A DNA stretch of 64,000 nucleotides from JAUIAI01 sp041396685 (lineage in GTDB: Bacteria > Pseudomonadota > Gammaproteobacteria > Burkholderiales > Burkholderiaceae_E): positions 124,001 to 188,000 of the forward strand of contig JAWKYD010000008.1 of NCBI GenBank assembly GCA_041396685.1, read 5' to 3'. The stretch's first letter is position 1; the number at the start of each line of letters is the position of its first letter. The position numbers and the translations under genes were made by a program. This document shows, in pieces, positions 44,014 through 52,737 of the stretch. A model generated the notes under the pieces. That model was not told where the DNA came from and made no database searches. It saw only the letters and a list, made by a program, of their open reading frames with translations.

Positions 44014-45099
44014 ATGAACGCTCCGATCATGCAAGGTCTGCAAGTGAACACCGCTGACGACGATGCCTCACGGCTTGCGGCCGTGCGCGCGCGCGACCCC
44101 GCCGCAGACGGCCGCTTCGTGTACGCGGTCACGACCACAGGCGTCTACTGCCGGCCCAGTTGTGGGTCGCGCCCGGCGCGTGTCGAGAACATGCGCTTCT
44201 TTGCCGGGCCGGAGCCGGCCGAGCAGGCCGGATTTCGGCCGTGCAAGCGTTGCCATCCGCAGATCGCGTTGGCCGATGCCGGCGAACGGCGCCGCATCGT
44301 CGCCGCCTGCCGCCTGATCGAGGGCGCACCGAGTGCGCCTTCGTTGGCCGAACTGGCCGCCAACGCGGGGCTCGGCGAACATCACTTCCACCGGTTGTTC
44401 AAGCGCGCGCTCGGCGTGACCCCGCGCGCCTACGCGCAGGCGGTGCGCCGCGGCCGGCTGAACCAAAGCCTGGCCGACGAACCGTCGGTGACCGACGCGA
44501 TCTATGCCGCCGGCTACAACTCGAGCGGTCGCTTCTACGAGGAGGCGCAGGCGGCGCTCGGCATGCAGGCGCGCACCCACCGGGCGGCGGGCGCCGGCGA
44601 GACGATCCGTTTCGCGGTCGGTCAGTGTTGGTTGGGCTCGGTGCTGGTGGCGGCCACCGCCATCGGGGTTTGCGCCATTTCGATCGGTGACGATCCGCAG
44701 GCCCTGGTCGACGAACTCCAGGCCCGTTTCGCGAACGCCGAGCTGATCGGCGACGACCCGGCTTTCGCCGATCACATCGCGCATGTGGTCGGCTTCATCG
44801 ACGGCCGGCGCGACACGCTCGATCTGCCGCTCGACATCCGCGGTACCGCGTTTCAGCAGCGCATCTGGCAGGCATTGCGCGAGATCCCCGCGGGCCGAAC
44901 ACTGTCGTACAGCGCGCTCGCCGAGGCGCTGGGCATGCCGCGTTCGACACGTGCGATCGCGGCCGCCTGTGCGGCCAACACCCTGGCGGTAGCCATTCCG
45001 TGCCATCGCGTGGTGCGCGCCGATGGCGGACTGGCCGGCTACCGCTGGGGCATCCAGCGCAAGCGCGCCTTGCTCGATCGCGAAGCGGCCCGCTCGTGA
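44014..45099 (+). CDS. ada: Ada: bifunctional DNA methyl-phosphotriester/O6-methylguanine repair protein and activator
   Basis: 361 residues. The N-terminal zinc domain has four Cys, GVYCRPSC (C46, C50) and CKRC (C77, C80); C46 corresponds to the methyl acceptor Cys38 of E. coli Ada. An AraC-type HTH follows (SLAELAANAGLGEHHFHRLF). The C-terminal methyltransferase domain carries AIPCHRVVRADGGLAGYRWG with acceptor Cys330. Methylated Ada activates repair genes. Its TGA overlaps the next start (GTGA at 45096-45099), coupling it to a 2OG oxygenase that takes the place of AlkB in this operon. Confidence 0.93.
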   Translation: MNAPIMQGLQVNTADDDASRLAAVRARDPAADGRFVYAVTTTGVYCRPSCGSRPARVENMRFFAGPEPAEQAGFRPCKRCHPQIALADAGERRRIVAACRLIEGAPSAPSLAELAANAGLGEHHFHRLFKRALGVTPRAYAQAVRRGRLNQSLADEPSVTDAIYAAGYNSSGRFYEEAQAALGMQARTHRAAGAGETIRFAVGQCWLGSVLVAATAIGVCAISIGDDPQALVDELQARFANAELIGDDPAFADHIAHVVGFIDGRRDTLDLPLDIRGTAFQQRIWQALREIPAGRTLSYSALAEALGMPRSTRAIAAACAANTLAVAIPCHRVVRADGGLAGYRWGIQRKRALLDREAARS

Positions 45100-45824
45100 G
45101 CGTGGACGGCCGCTGCGATATCGCTGGTCTGCTCGGGCGCTTGCCCGACGCCCAGGCATTGGCCGATGCGATGACCACGCACGGCTACGCGCGAGTCCCG
45201 GCGCTGCTGGAGCTCGAGCAGTGTCGAGCCATCCGGGCGCTTTACGACGACGCGGGCCGTTTTCGCTCGCGGATCGTGATGGCGCGCCACGGGTTCGGCC
45301 GTGGCGAGTATCAATACTTTGCCCGGCCGTTGCCGCCGCTGGTGGTTACCCTGCGGGAACGCGCTTATGCGCTGCTGGTCGATCTTGCCAACGCCTGGCA
45401 GGCCGCACTGGGTCTGAACACCCGCTTCGAATCGGCCCACGCCGCCTTTCTGAAGCGCTGTCATGCGGCCGGGCAGACGCGGCCCACGCCGCTGCTGCTG
45501 AAATACGGCGAGGGTGACGAGAACCGGCTGCATCAGGACGTCTACGGCGAGCTGGTGTTCCCCTTCCAGATCGCGATCCTGCTGTCCGATCCCCATCGCG
45601 AATTCGACGGTGGCGAGTTCGTGTTGACCGAGCAGCGACCCCGCCAGCAGTCGCGGGTGATCGTGCCGCCGATGGGGCAGGGCGATGCGGTCGTGTTCCC
45701 GGTTCGCCATCGACCGGTGGCGGGGGTGCGCGGTTTCTATCGGGCCACCGTGCGCCACGGGGTCGGCGAAGTGCGGCGCGGCGAGCGCTACGTGCTGGGC
45801 ATCATCTTCCACGATGCGACGTGA
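45096..45824 (+). CDS. 2OG-Fe(II) oxygenase, likely DNA-repair type
   Basis: 242 residues starting with the GTG that overlaps the ada stop. The metal triad is visible as HQD (H146, D148) in ENRLHQDVYGELVF and H221 in RATVRHGVGEVRRGERYVLG, with Arg nearby for 2-oxoglutarate. The overall layout (YGEGDENRLHQD and DGGEFVLTEQRPR) fits the Pfam 'Oxygenase-NA' family, often found beside ada and thought to act on damaged nucleic acid. Translational coupling to ada supports oxidative dealkylation. It is not a close AlkB sequence; substrate inferred. Confidence 0.82.
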   Translation: MSVDGRCDIAGLLGRLPDAQALADAMTTHGYARVPALLELEQCRAIRALYDDAGRFRSRIVMARHGFGRGEYQYFARPLPPLVVTLRERAYALLVDLANAWQAALGLNTRFESAHAAFLKRCHAAGQTRPTPLLLKYGEGDENRLHQDVYGELVFPFQIAILLSDPHREFDGGEFVLTEQRPRQQSRVIVPPMGQGDAVVFPVRHRPVAGVRGFYRATVRHGVGEVRRGERYVLGIIFHDAT

Positions 45825-45869
45825 CGGCCTCGCTTGGAGGCCTCGCATCGGACGAACGTCTCGGATGGT

Positions 45870-46045
45870 CGCCTCGGACGTCGACGGGCATCGTCCGCCT
45901 CGGACGTCGACCAGCGTTGCCCGAGGTCGATCGGCCTCGACCAGTGTCGTACGCCTCGGACGTCGACCAGCGTCGCCCGAGGTCGATCGGTCTCGACCAG
46001 CGTCGTACGCCTCCGACGTCGACCCGCCTCGACCAGCGCGCCGGA
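45870..46045. repeat. tandem repeat with 56-bp unit
   Basis: Two full units, 45896-45951 and 45952-46007, differ at only three positions. A partial unit follows at 46008-46045 and a 5' part of a unit precedes at 45870-45895. The unit begins CGCCTCGGACGTCGACCAGC and is full of short TCGACC/GGTCGA palindromes. 56 is not a multiple of 3, so the array is not a coding repeat. It sits between the convergent 2OG oxygenase and FemAB-like genes. Confidence 0.85.
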
Positions 46046-46113
46046 GTCGTCGAGATCCGGGGTGCGGCCAGACCACCATCGGGCACGGACGCAAACGCCC
46101 GCCGCCGGCGCGA

Positions 46114-47043
46114 TCAGATCGAGTAGGTCCCCGCGCGCCAGCGCACCTCGCCGCCCGAGCCCAGTTTGAAGCGCGCGATCCCGGCGCCGCGCTGGGTATC
46201 CACGCCGCCGAGGTCGAGCACTTCGACACCTCGGTCGCGCAGCTGTTGCATCGCGCGCCAAAGTAACAGATTGTGTGCGCCGTGCTCCCGACCACGGTCG
46301 TCGCTCCAGCCGATGTGATACGTGGCGCGCCGGCCGTGCAGCAGGAACAACATGGCCGCGACCGGCTCGCGACCGAGCTCCGCGCGCAGGCCGAGCAGTT
46401 CGGCGCCGGCGCCGTCGCGCGGGCCCAGATCGCGCCAGGCGGTCACGAAACCCGCCGGCAAGGCCATGTAGCCACGCCGTTGCTGTTGCTCCTTGTCGCG
46501 TTCGAGCAGCCAGTCGAGCTGACTGCCCTGGCGGGCGATCGGCACGATCTTCAGCGGCGACGCTTCGGCATTGACCAGGCCGTTGCGCCACTTGGATTTC
46601 AGGCGGGCGCGCATCGCCGCGTCGCCGCCGCCCAGGTCGACCAGCACGGTCGCCTGGCCGGTCATCAGCGCGCGCCGCCCGGCCAGGCCGGTCGTCGCGG
46701 GATCGGCCCCGTCCGGGCTCACCAGCACCAGCCGGGCGGGGCCCAACGCAAGTGACCGAGCCAGCAAGGCGACCGCACGCTCGCGCAACTCACCGGGCAA
46801 ATGCTCATCGAACAGCGGTGCATTGCCGGCATGGGCGATCCGGAATGCCGCGAACACGCCGCGCACGCCGAACTGCGCCAATCCGACCACACGACCGTCG
46901 GCGCGCAGCATGCGCCGTGCTATGGTCAGACCGAGCCGCTGCAGGCTCTCGCCATAGGCCCAGTGCTGCTGTATGCCACCGGCCCGGCGCGCATGCAGCG
47001 CCTGCCATGCATCGCGGTCGGGGGCGTCCCAGATCAGGTCCAT
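46114..47043 (-). CDS. FemAB-like / GNAT-fold acyltransferase
   Basis: 309 residues. Features of the tandem-GNAT FemAB/'BioF2-like' group are IQQHWAYGESLQRLGLTIAR near the start, RLKSKWRNGLVNAEASPLKI (substrate helix) and ATYHIGWSDD followed by GAHNLLLWRAMQQLRDRGVE, then LDLGGVDTQRGAGIARFKLG. In Gram-positives such proteins add amino acids to lipid II; proteobacterial relatives act in exopolysaccharide or unknown pathways. No partner genes are adjacent. Expected cytoplasmic; the acyl donor and acceptor are unknown. Confidence 0.78.
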   Translation of the reverse strand: MDLIWDAPDRDAWQALHARRAGGIQQHWAYGESLQRLGLTIARRMLRADGRVVGLAQFGVRGVFAAFRIAHAGNAPLFDEHLPGELRERAVALLARSLALGPARLVLVSPDGADPATTGLAGRRALMTGQATVLVDLGGGDAAMRARLKSKWRNGLVNAEASPLKIVPIARQGSQLDWLLERDKEQQQRRGYMALPAGFVTAWRDLGPRDGAGAELLGLRAELGREPVAAMLFLLHGRRATYHIGWSDDRGREHGAHNLLLWRAMQQLRDRGVEVLDLGGVDTQRGAGIARFKLGSGGEVRWRAGTYSI

Positions 47044-47106
47044 GATTCGATTCTAGGTTTGCCCGCCGATGTTTTTCGCCGACTGTCGCACCGATGCTTG
47101 CAGGCG

Positions 47107-47319
47107 ATGCGTGCATCCAACGAGCGCCTGATGGGTTTTCGCAAGCCGCCCGCCCAAACCGTCTTCGGCAACGCCATCCCCGAGCCGAAGATGACCGCTT
47201 ACGCCTGGTGGTGGCTGTTCACCCGCGTGCTGCTGCCGATCACGATCGTCGGCAGCCTGCTCGACTTCGCCGCGCAGTGGTTGTTCGGTGTCTGTGTCGG
47301 CCTCTGGTGCCTGGGCTAG
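47107..47319 (+). CDS. small predicted membrane protein
   Basis: 70 residues from an ATG at 47107. The first 28 residues are polar (MRASNERLMGFRKPPAQTVF). The rest is one or two hydrophobic segments (WWWLFTRVLLPITIVGSLLD, FAAQWLFGVCVGLWCLG). The codon pattern changes little from neighbours. No family recognised. It is divergent from the FemAB-like gene with a 63-base gap. Confidence 0.55.
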   Translation: MRASNERLMGFRKPPAQTVFGNAIPEPKMTAYAWWWLFTRVLLPITIVGSLLDFAAQWLFGVCVGLWCLG

Positions 47320-47539
47320 GGAGACGCCCATACGAGCGTCTTCCTAGCGCGACGTCGCTGCCGCGATGCGGGCGGCAAGTAGCGTCTCCCGGCAGTCTGA
47401 TCGATGCGGCGGTGCCACCGCATCGCTTGCGCCGAGCCTTCTGTGGAACCATCGATGTCGGCGGCATCGGCCCGACGGTATCGCTTTGACGACATTGCTC
47501 CGAGGGCCATGCTCCGCGGGCATCGCGCCCGTGGGCTCA

Positions 47540-48355
47540 CTATCGTTCGAGCCGGGCGCACAGGCGTTCGACCTCGTCGAGCATCGCGACCGTCGGCCGT
47601 GCCATGCGGTCTGCATCGAGCACGATCAGGCGGTCCTCTCGCACCGCGGGCAGGTCGGTGAAACGACGCCAGAAGGCCAGCGGATCAGCGTCGTCGCCGG
47701 CCGCGCGCGCCGCGATGATCGCCTGCGGGCGGGCGCGCAGCACGTCTTCGGCGCCGACGTGCGGCACCAGGGCGGGTAGAGCCGCGAACACGTTGCGGGC
47801 GCCACAGCGTGCCATTGCGTCGCTGATCACATGCTCGCCGTTCAGGGTCATCAGCGGTTCGGGCCAGACCTGATAGAACGCCCGCCATCGGGGGCCGAGG
47901 CGGCCGAGCCGCGCGAGCCGCGAGCGCACCTCGGCCGCCAGCCGATCGGCCTGCGCTCGATGCCCGCTCAACCGCCCCAGCGTGACCAGGGCGCTGGCGA
48001 TGTCATCGAGCGTGCCGACCGATATCACCTCGACGGGCAGCGCGAGTGCCCGCAGGCGTTCGATCCAGAGGGCCGGCGTGCCGCCACCCCAGGCGAGCAC
48101 GATCGTCGGCCGCAGCGCGACGATGCGCTCGAGATCGAGACCGGCGTGGCTGCCGATGCGCGCGATGGCGCGCGCCTCGGGCGGCCGGTCGCTGAACTCC
48201 ATCGTGCCCACGACGGCGCCGCCGGCGCCGATGTCGAAAAGGCTCTCGGTCAGCGCCGGTGCCAGCGAGACGATGCGGGTCTGGGCCGCCAGGCTCGCCG
48301 ACCCGGCGAGCACGAGCAAGGCCAGCAGACCACGAACGAGGCGAAGCGCGGTCAT
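47540..48355 (-). CDS. btuF: periplasmic cobalamin-binding protein (helical-backbone metal receptor)
   Basis: 271 residues from the ATG at 48355. A signal peptide (LLALLVLAGSASLAAQ) precedes the class III binding fold: RIVSLAPALTESLFDIGAGG, VVGTMEFSDRPPEARAIARI and GSHAGLDLERIVALRPTIVL, which is typical of BtuF. It would deliver cobalamin to BtuCD, encoded 9.4 kb away on the other strand, without its own visible riboswitch. An Fe-siderophore ligand is possible, but the presence of btuB-btuC-btuD without a binding-protein gene makes cobalamin more likely. Confidence 0.8.
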   Translation of the reverse strand: MTALRLVRGLLALLVLAGSASLAAQTRIVSLAPALTESLFDIGAGGAVVGTMEFSDRPPEARAIARIGSHAGLDLERIVALRPTIVLAWGGGTPALWIERLRALALPVEVISVGTLDDIASALVTLGRLSGHRAQADRLAAEVRSRLARLGRLGPRWRAFYQVWPEPLMTLNGEHVISDAMARCGARNVFAALPALVPHVGAEDVLRARPQAIIAARAAGDDADPLAFWRRFTDLPAVREDRLIVLDADRMARPTVAMLDEVERLCARLER

Positions 48356-48426
48356 CGCGGCAAGAGCGCGGCGACGCTGGCCTGCTCGGCGCGCGGCCAC
48401 TCCCTTGGCCGCGTGCCGGCCGGGCC

Positions 48427-50748
48427 TCAGCCGTTCAGCAGCGCCCAGACCTTCTCGGCGGTGACCGGCATCTGCAGCGTCAGCCGGCGCTCGTCGGACA
48501 CTCCCGCGCGCACCAGGGCGTCCATGACCGCGCTGACCACGGCCGGTGTGGCGCCAATGGTGCCCAGCTCGCCCACGCCCTTGACGCCCAGACGGTTGTT
48601 CTTGCTCGGCACCGACTGGTCCATCTGGGTCTTGAACGCACCGTAGACGTCGGCCCGCGGCATGGCGTAATCCATGAAACTGCCGGTCTGCAACTGGCCG
48701 TCCTCGTCGTAGACCACGTGCTCGCAGAGCGCCTGGCCGATGCCCTGCACCGCACCGCCTTCGAGCTGGCCGACCACGATCATGGGGTTGATCACCCGGC
48801 CGACGTCGTTGATGTTGGCATACGAGTCGACCTGGACGTGACCGGTGTCGGGGTCGATCTCGACTTCGCAGATATGACAGCCGTTCGGCCAGGTCGGGCC
48901 GATCACGGAGCTGGTGGAATCGACGAAGATCTGGCCGCCGTCCTGTTTGCCCGCCAGCTCGAACAGATCGATGCCACGGTCGGTGCCGACCACCTGCAAA
49001 CGCGGCGCGACGTACTCGATGTCCTGTGGCGCGCATTCGAGTTCGTCGGCGGCGAGTTCCTTCGCCTTGTCGATCGTGCGCTGCGAGGCGACCTCGACGG
49101 CCGAGCCGCCGGTGAAGATCGAGCGCGAGCCCGCGCTGCCGAACCCGTTGGCCTTGTCGGTGTCGCCGTGCAGGATGCGGATCTTGTCGATCGGCACGCC
49201 CAGGGTGACTACCACCACCTGCGCAAAGCTGGTCGCGATGCCCTGGCCCATCGGCATCAGCGCGGTCATCACTTCGATGATGCTGTCGCCGGTGATGTTG
49301 ACCGTGACCCGTTCTTCGAACGCATTGCCGCCGGTCCATTCGAGAAAGGTGGCGATGCCGCGGCCGCGCAGCAGGCCTTTCTCGAGGCTGTTCGCCGCGC
49401 GCTTGTCGAAGCCGTCCCAGTCGGCCAGCGCGAGGCCCTGGTCCATGATGGACTCGAACGCACCGGTGTCATAGGTCTGCGCCATCTGGTTCTGGTAGGG
49501 CATCTGCTCGGGCCGGATCATGTTGCGCCGACGCAGTTCGCGCGGATCGATGCCCAGCTGGCGCGCGGCTTCGTCCATCACCCGCTCGGTGAAGTAGATC
49601 GCCTCCGGCCGTCCGGCACCGCGGTAGGCAGCGGTGGGCGCCGTGTTGGTCAGGACCGCACGCAAGTGGAAATCGATCAGCGTGATGTCGTAGATGCTGG
49701 TGGCCACCCACGGGCCGATCAACAACTGGATCGCGACCCCGGTCGGATTGGCGCAACCGCCCACGTTGGCATCGGAGCGCAACCGGTAGGCGAGAATCTT
49801 GCCGTCGGCGTCGAAGGCCATTTCGGCCCGTGTGCGCACGTCGCGACCGTGCACGGCCGAGAGCAGATCCTCGCTGCGGTCGGCGATCCAGCGCACGGGC
49901 CGACCGACCGCCTTGGCCGCGAAGGCCACCGCGCCGTCCTCCGGATACATGCCGGTCTTCATGCCGAAGCCGCCGCCGACGTCGCCGACCAAGACGCGGA
50001 TGTCCTCGGGTTTCATGCCCAGCACCGGCGCGGCCAGCGTGCCGCGCACGCCGGTGGGCATCTGGGTGCTCATGCGCAGGGTCAGACGGCCGTTGTCCAT
50101 ATACGCGAGCACCGAACGGGGCTCGATCGACGCCGGCGCGAGGCGCTGGTTGTCGAGATCGACGCCGACCACGTGCGCGGCCTTGGCAAAGGCCTCGTCG
50201 GCCTTGGCCTGATCACCGTGACGCATCTCGGCGCAGACGTTGTCGGGCGCGCCCTCGGCGATGCGCGGCGCATCGGCGGCCAGCGCGGCATCGATCGTGG
50301 TGACCGCCGGCAGGGTCTCGTAGTCGATGTCGACCGCCTCGGCGGCATCGAGGGCGGCCGCGCGCGTCTCGGCGATGATCATGCACACGGCCTCGCCCAC
50401 GTAGTGGACCTTGTCGACGGCGATCGGGTGACGCGGGCCCGACACGGCGTCGCTGCCGTCGCCGCGCTTCCAGGCGCCGGCCACGCCCGGCAGCGGATTG
50501 ACGCCGGCAGCCGCCAGATCGGCGCCCGAGAACACCGCCACGACCCCGGGCATGGCTTCGGCTGCCTGTTTGTCCACCGACCGGATCCGGGCATGCCCGT
50601 GCGGCGAGCGCAGGAACACGCACACCGTCTGGCCATCCAGCCGGAAATCGTCGGTGTAGCGGCCCTGGCCTTTCAGTAGCTGCTGGTCTTCGAGTCGGGG
50701 AACGGCCTGGCCGCTGCCGAACCGTGCGGGAATCGCTTCGGTGCTCAT
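48427..50748 (-). CDS. xanthine dehydrogenase/aldehyde oxidase family molybdopterin-binding subunit
   Basis: 773 residues from the second ATG (50748), which lies six bases after GGAG; an ATG at 50754 overlaps that site. Blocks are FGSGQAVPRLEDQQLLKGQG, VGDVGGGFGMKTGMYPEDGA, APTAAYRGAGRPEAIYFTER (form II loop, not the CO-dehydrogenase Cys-Ser-Phe-Arg), SIFTGGSAVEVASQRTID and GVKGVGELGTIGATPAVVSA, which holds the catalytic Glu. It hydroxylates an aldehyde or N-heterocycle using Mo-cofactor. The FeS and FAD subunits usually encoded beside it are absent, so it is an orphan here. Confidence 0.88.
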   Translation of the reverse strand: MSTEAIPARFGSGQAVPRLEDQQLLKGQGRYTDDFRLDGQTVCVFLRSPHGHARIRSVDKQAAEAMPGVVAVFSGADLAAAGVNPLPGVAGAWKRGDGSDAVSGPRHPIAVDKVHYVGEAVCMIIAETRAAALDAAEAVDIDYETLPAVTTIDAALAADAPRIAEGAPDNVCAEMRHGDQAKADEAFAKAAHVVGVDLDNQRLAPASIEPRSVLAYMDNGRLTLRMSTQMPTGVRGTLAAPVLGMKPEDIRVLVGDVGGGFGMKTGMYPEDGAVAFAAKAVGRPVRWIADRSEDLLSAVHGRDVRTRAEMAFDADGKILAYRLRSDANVGGCANPTGVAIQLLIGPWVATSIYDITLIDFHLRAVLTNTAPTAAYRGAGRPEAIYFTERVMDEAARQLGIDPRELRRRNMIRPEQMPYQNQMAQTYDTGAFESIMDQGLALADWDGFDKRAANSLEKGLLRGRGIATFLEWTGGNAFEERVTVNITGDSIIEVMTALMPMGQGIATSFAQVVVVTLGVPIDKIRILHGDTDKANGFGSAGSRSIFTGGSAVEVASQRTIDKAKELAADELECAPQDIEYVAPRLQVVGTDRGIDLFELAGKQDGGQIFVDSTSSVIGPTWPNGCHICEVEIDPDTGHVQVDSYANINDVGRVINPMIVVGQLEGGAVQGIGQALCEHVVYDEDGQLQTGSFMDYAMPRADVYGAFKTQMDQSVPSKNNRLGVKGVGELGTIGATPAVVSAVMDALVRAGVSDERRLTLQMPVTAEKVWALLNG

Positions 50749-50901
50749 TATCATCTCCGGATTGTCTGGCGCGCCGAGGGCCGTTCGCCAACGATGCCGG
50801 TCGGCTTCGCCGGACCGCTACGGGTCGTGAAAGGCTTGCGCTTAGCGACACGAGTCTATCAGGCCGGGCCGGGCTGCCGGGCGGGGCCAGGTGCGCCCGC
50901 G

Positions 50902-52737
50902 ATGATCGATAATCGCGTCATGAAACAGGAATCCACGGCGGCGGCCGCACCCGAACGCCCCGCGCTCGCGATACTCGGTCATCTGCTGCCCTTCGTGGCG
51001 CGCTATCGTGGCCGGGTGGCAATGGCGGTGGTCGCCTTGCTGATCGCCGCGTCGGCCACCCTGACCGTTCCGGTCGCGTTCCGCTATCTGATCGACCTCG
51101 GTTTCGCCTCGCCCGCCGAGGGCCAGGACCCCGGCCAGGTCAATCAGGTGTTCCTCGCCCTGTTCGCGGTCTCGCTGGTGCTGGCGGCGGGCACGGCCGT
51201 GCGCTTCTACAGCGTTTCCTGGCTGGGCGAGCGCATCAGCAACGACCTGCGCGAGGCCGTCTACGGTAACGTGCTCCGCCAGGACCCGATGTTCTTCGAG
51301 TCGCTCAAGACGGGCGAGGTGTTGTCGCGTCTGTCTACCGACACCACGCTGATCCAGACGCTGGTCGGCACCAGCATCTCGCTCGGGCTGCGCAACACCT
51401 TGTTGTTGATTGGCTCGCTGGCGATGATGATCTACACGAGCCCGACCCTGGCCGGCATGATCGTCGGCCTGCTGGTGCTGGTGGTCGTGCCGATCATCGC
51501 GTTCGGACGCCGGGTGCGCCGGCTCTCGCGCACCAGTCAGGATCGCCTCGCCGACACGGGCGCGCTCGCCGGCGAGACGCTCAATGCCATGCAGGTCGTG
51601 CAGGCCTATGGCCGCGAGCCGGTCGAGCAGGACCGCTACGACGCCGTTGCCGAGCAGGCGTTCGCGAGCGCGATCCGGCGCACCAAGGCACGGGCCTTCC
51701 TGACCGTGCTCGCGATCGTGCTGGTGTTCGGCGCGATCGTGTTCGTGCTGTGGCTGGGCGCGCACGCCGTGCTCGAGGGCCGGCTGTCGGCCGGCCTGCT
51801 GACCCAGTTCATTCTCTACGCCGGTCTGCTGGCAGGCTCCACCGGCGCGATCGCCGAGGTGATGGGTGACGTGCAGCGCGCGGCTGGCGCCACCGAGCGT
51901 CTGATCGAGTTGCTCGATGCGCGACCCGCGATCGTCTCCGGGCCGCTGATGCTGCCCGCCCGGTCCGCCGACGACGCGGCCTCGCCGCGGGGCGCGGCGG
52001 TGCGCTTCGAGAACGTGCACTTTCACTATCCGTCGCGACCGGGCGAACCGGCGATCGACGGTCTCGATTTCGCGATCGCACCCGGCGAGACCGTCGCCCT
52101 GGTCGGGCCCTCCGGTGCCGGCAAGACCACCGTCTTCCAGTTACTGCTGCGCTTTTACGATCCGCAGTCGGGCGCGATCTCGCTCGACGGCATCGACGTG
52201 CGCGAACTGTCGCTCGCTTCCTTGCGCGATGCGATCGGTTTCGTGTCGCAGGACAGCGTGGTGTTCTCGACCAGCGCGATGGAGAACATCCGCTACGGAC
52301 GCCTCGACGCCAGCGACGAAGAGGTGATCGAGGCCGCCCGTCAGGCACGTGCCGACGAGTTCATCACCCGCCTGCCCGATGGCTACCGCACCTATCTGGG
52401 CGAACGCGGCCTGCGTCTGTCCGGCGGGCAGCGCCAGCGCATTTCGATCGCGCGTGCGCTGCTGCGCAACCCGCCGTTGCTGTTGCTCGACGAGGCCACC
52501 AGCGCCCTCGACGCGCAAAGCGAGCGTCAGGTGCAGGAGGCGCTGGAGCGCGCGATGGCGGGGCGTACCACCCTCGTTATCGCGCACCGGCTGGCCACGG
52601 TGGTCAATGCCGACCGCATCCTGGTGCTCGACCACGGGCGGCTGGTGGAGGCGGGCTCGCACCAGGATCTCAATCGGGCCGCCGGCCTCTATGCTCGCCT
52701 GGCGGCCATGCAGTTCGACAACCGGGAGATGACATGA
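50902..52737 (+). CDS. ABC exporter half-transporter (MsbA/multidrug type)
   Basis: 611 residues from the ATG at 50902 (an ATG at 50920 is possible). A six-TM exporter domain (about 20-330; ISNDLREAVYGNVLRQDPMF coupling helix) is followed by an ATPase domain: Walker A LVGPSGAGKTT, Q-loop FVSQDSVVFS, signature LRLSGGQRQRISIARALLRN, Walker B LLLLDEATSALD and switch His in VIAHRLATV. It would function as a homodimer exporting lipid or drug-like molecules. It overlaps the next SDR gene by 4 bases (ATGA at 52734-52737), an unusual coupling for an exporter. Substrate unknown. Confidence 0.9.
   Translation: MIDNRVMKQESTAAAAPERPALAILGHLLPFVARYRGRVAMAVVALLIAASATLTVPVAFRYLIDLGFASPAEGQDPGQVNQVFLALFAVSLVLAAGTAVRFYSVSWLGERISNDLREAVYGNVLRQDPMFFESLKTGEVLSRLSTDTTLIQTLVGTSISLGLRNTLLLIGSLAMMIYTSPTLAGMIVGLLVLVVVPIIAFGRRVRRLSRTSQDRLADTGALAGETLNAMQVVQAYGREPVEQDRYDAVAEQAFASAIRRTKARAFLTVLAIVLVFGAIVFVLWLGAHAVLEGRLSAGLLTQFILYAGLLAGSTGAIAEVMGDVQRAAGATERLIELLDARPAIVSGPLMLPARSADDAASPRGAAVRFENVHFHYPSRPGEPAIDGLDFAIAPGETVALVGPSGAGKTTVFQLLLRFYDPQSGAISLDGIDVRELSLASLRDAIGFVSQDSVVFSTSAMENIRYGRLDASDEEVIEAARQARADEFITRLPDGYRTYLGERGLRLSGGQRQRISIARALLRNPPLLLLDEATSALDAQSERQVQEALERAMAGRTTLVIAHRLATVVNADRILVLDHGRLVEAGSHQDLNRAAGLYARLAAMQFDNREMT

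Noticed and set aside
45870..46045. Repeat array considered as CRISPR
   Set aside because: Units are directly adjacent with no variable spacers and there are no cas genes.
47319..47390. Inverted repeats (GGGAGACGC and GCGTCTCCC) after the small membrane protein gene
   Set aside because: The arms are widely separated, with an imperfect nearer copy and no T-run; not strong enough to call a terminator.
48259..50679. An 806-codon open frame on the plus strand
   Set aside because: It is the exact antisense of the molybdenum hydroxylase gene, with Arg/His/Asp-rich shadow composition and no domains.
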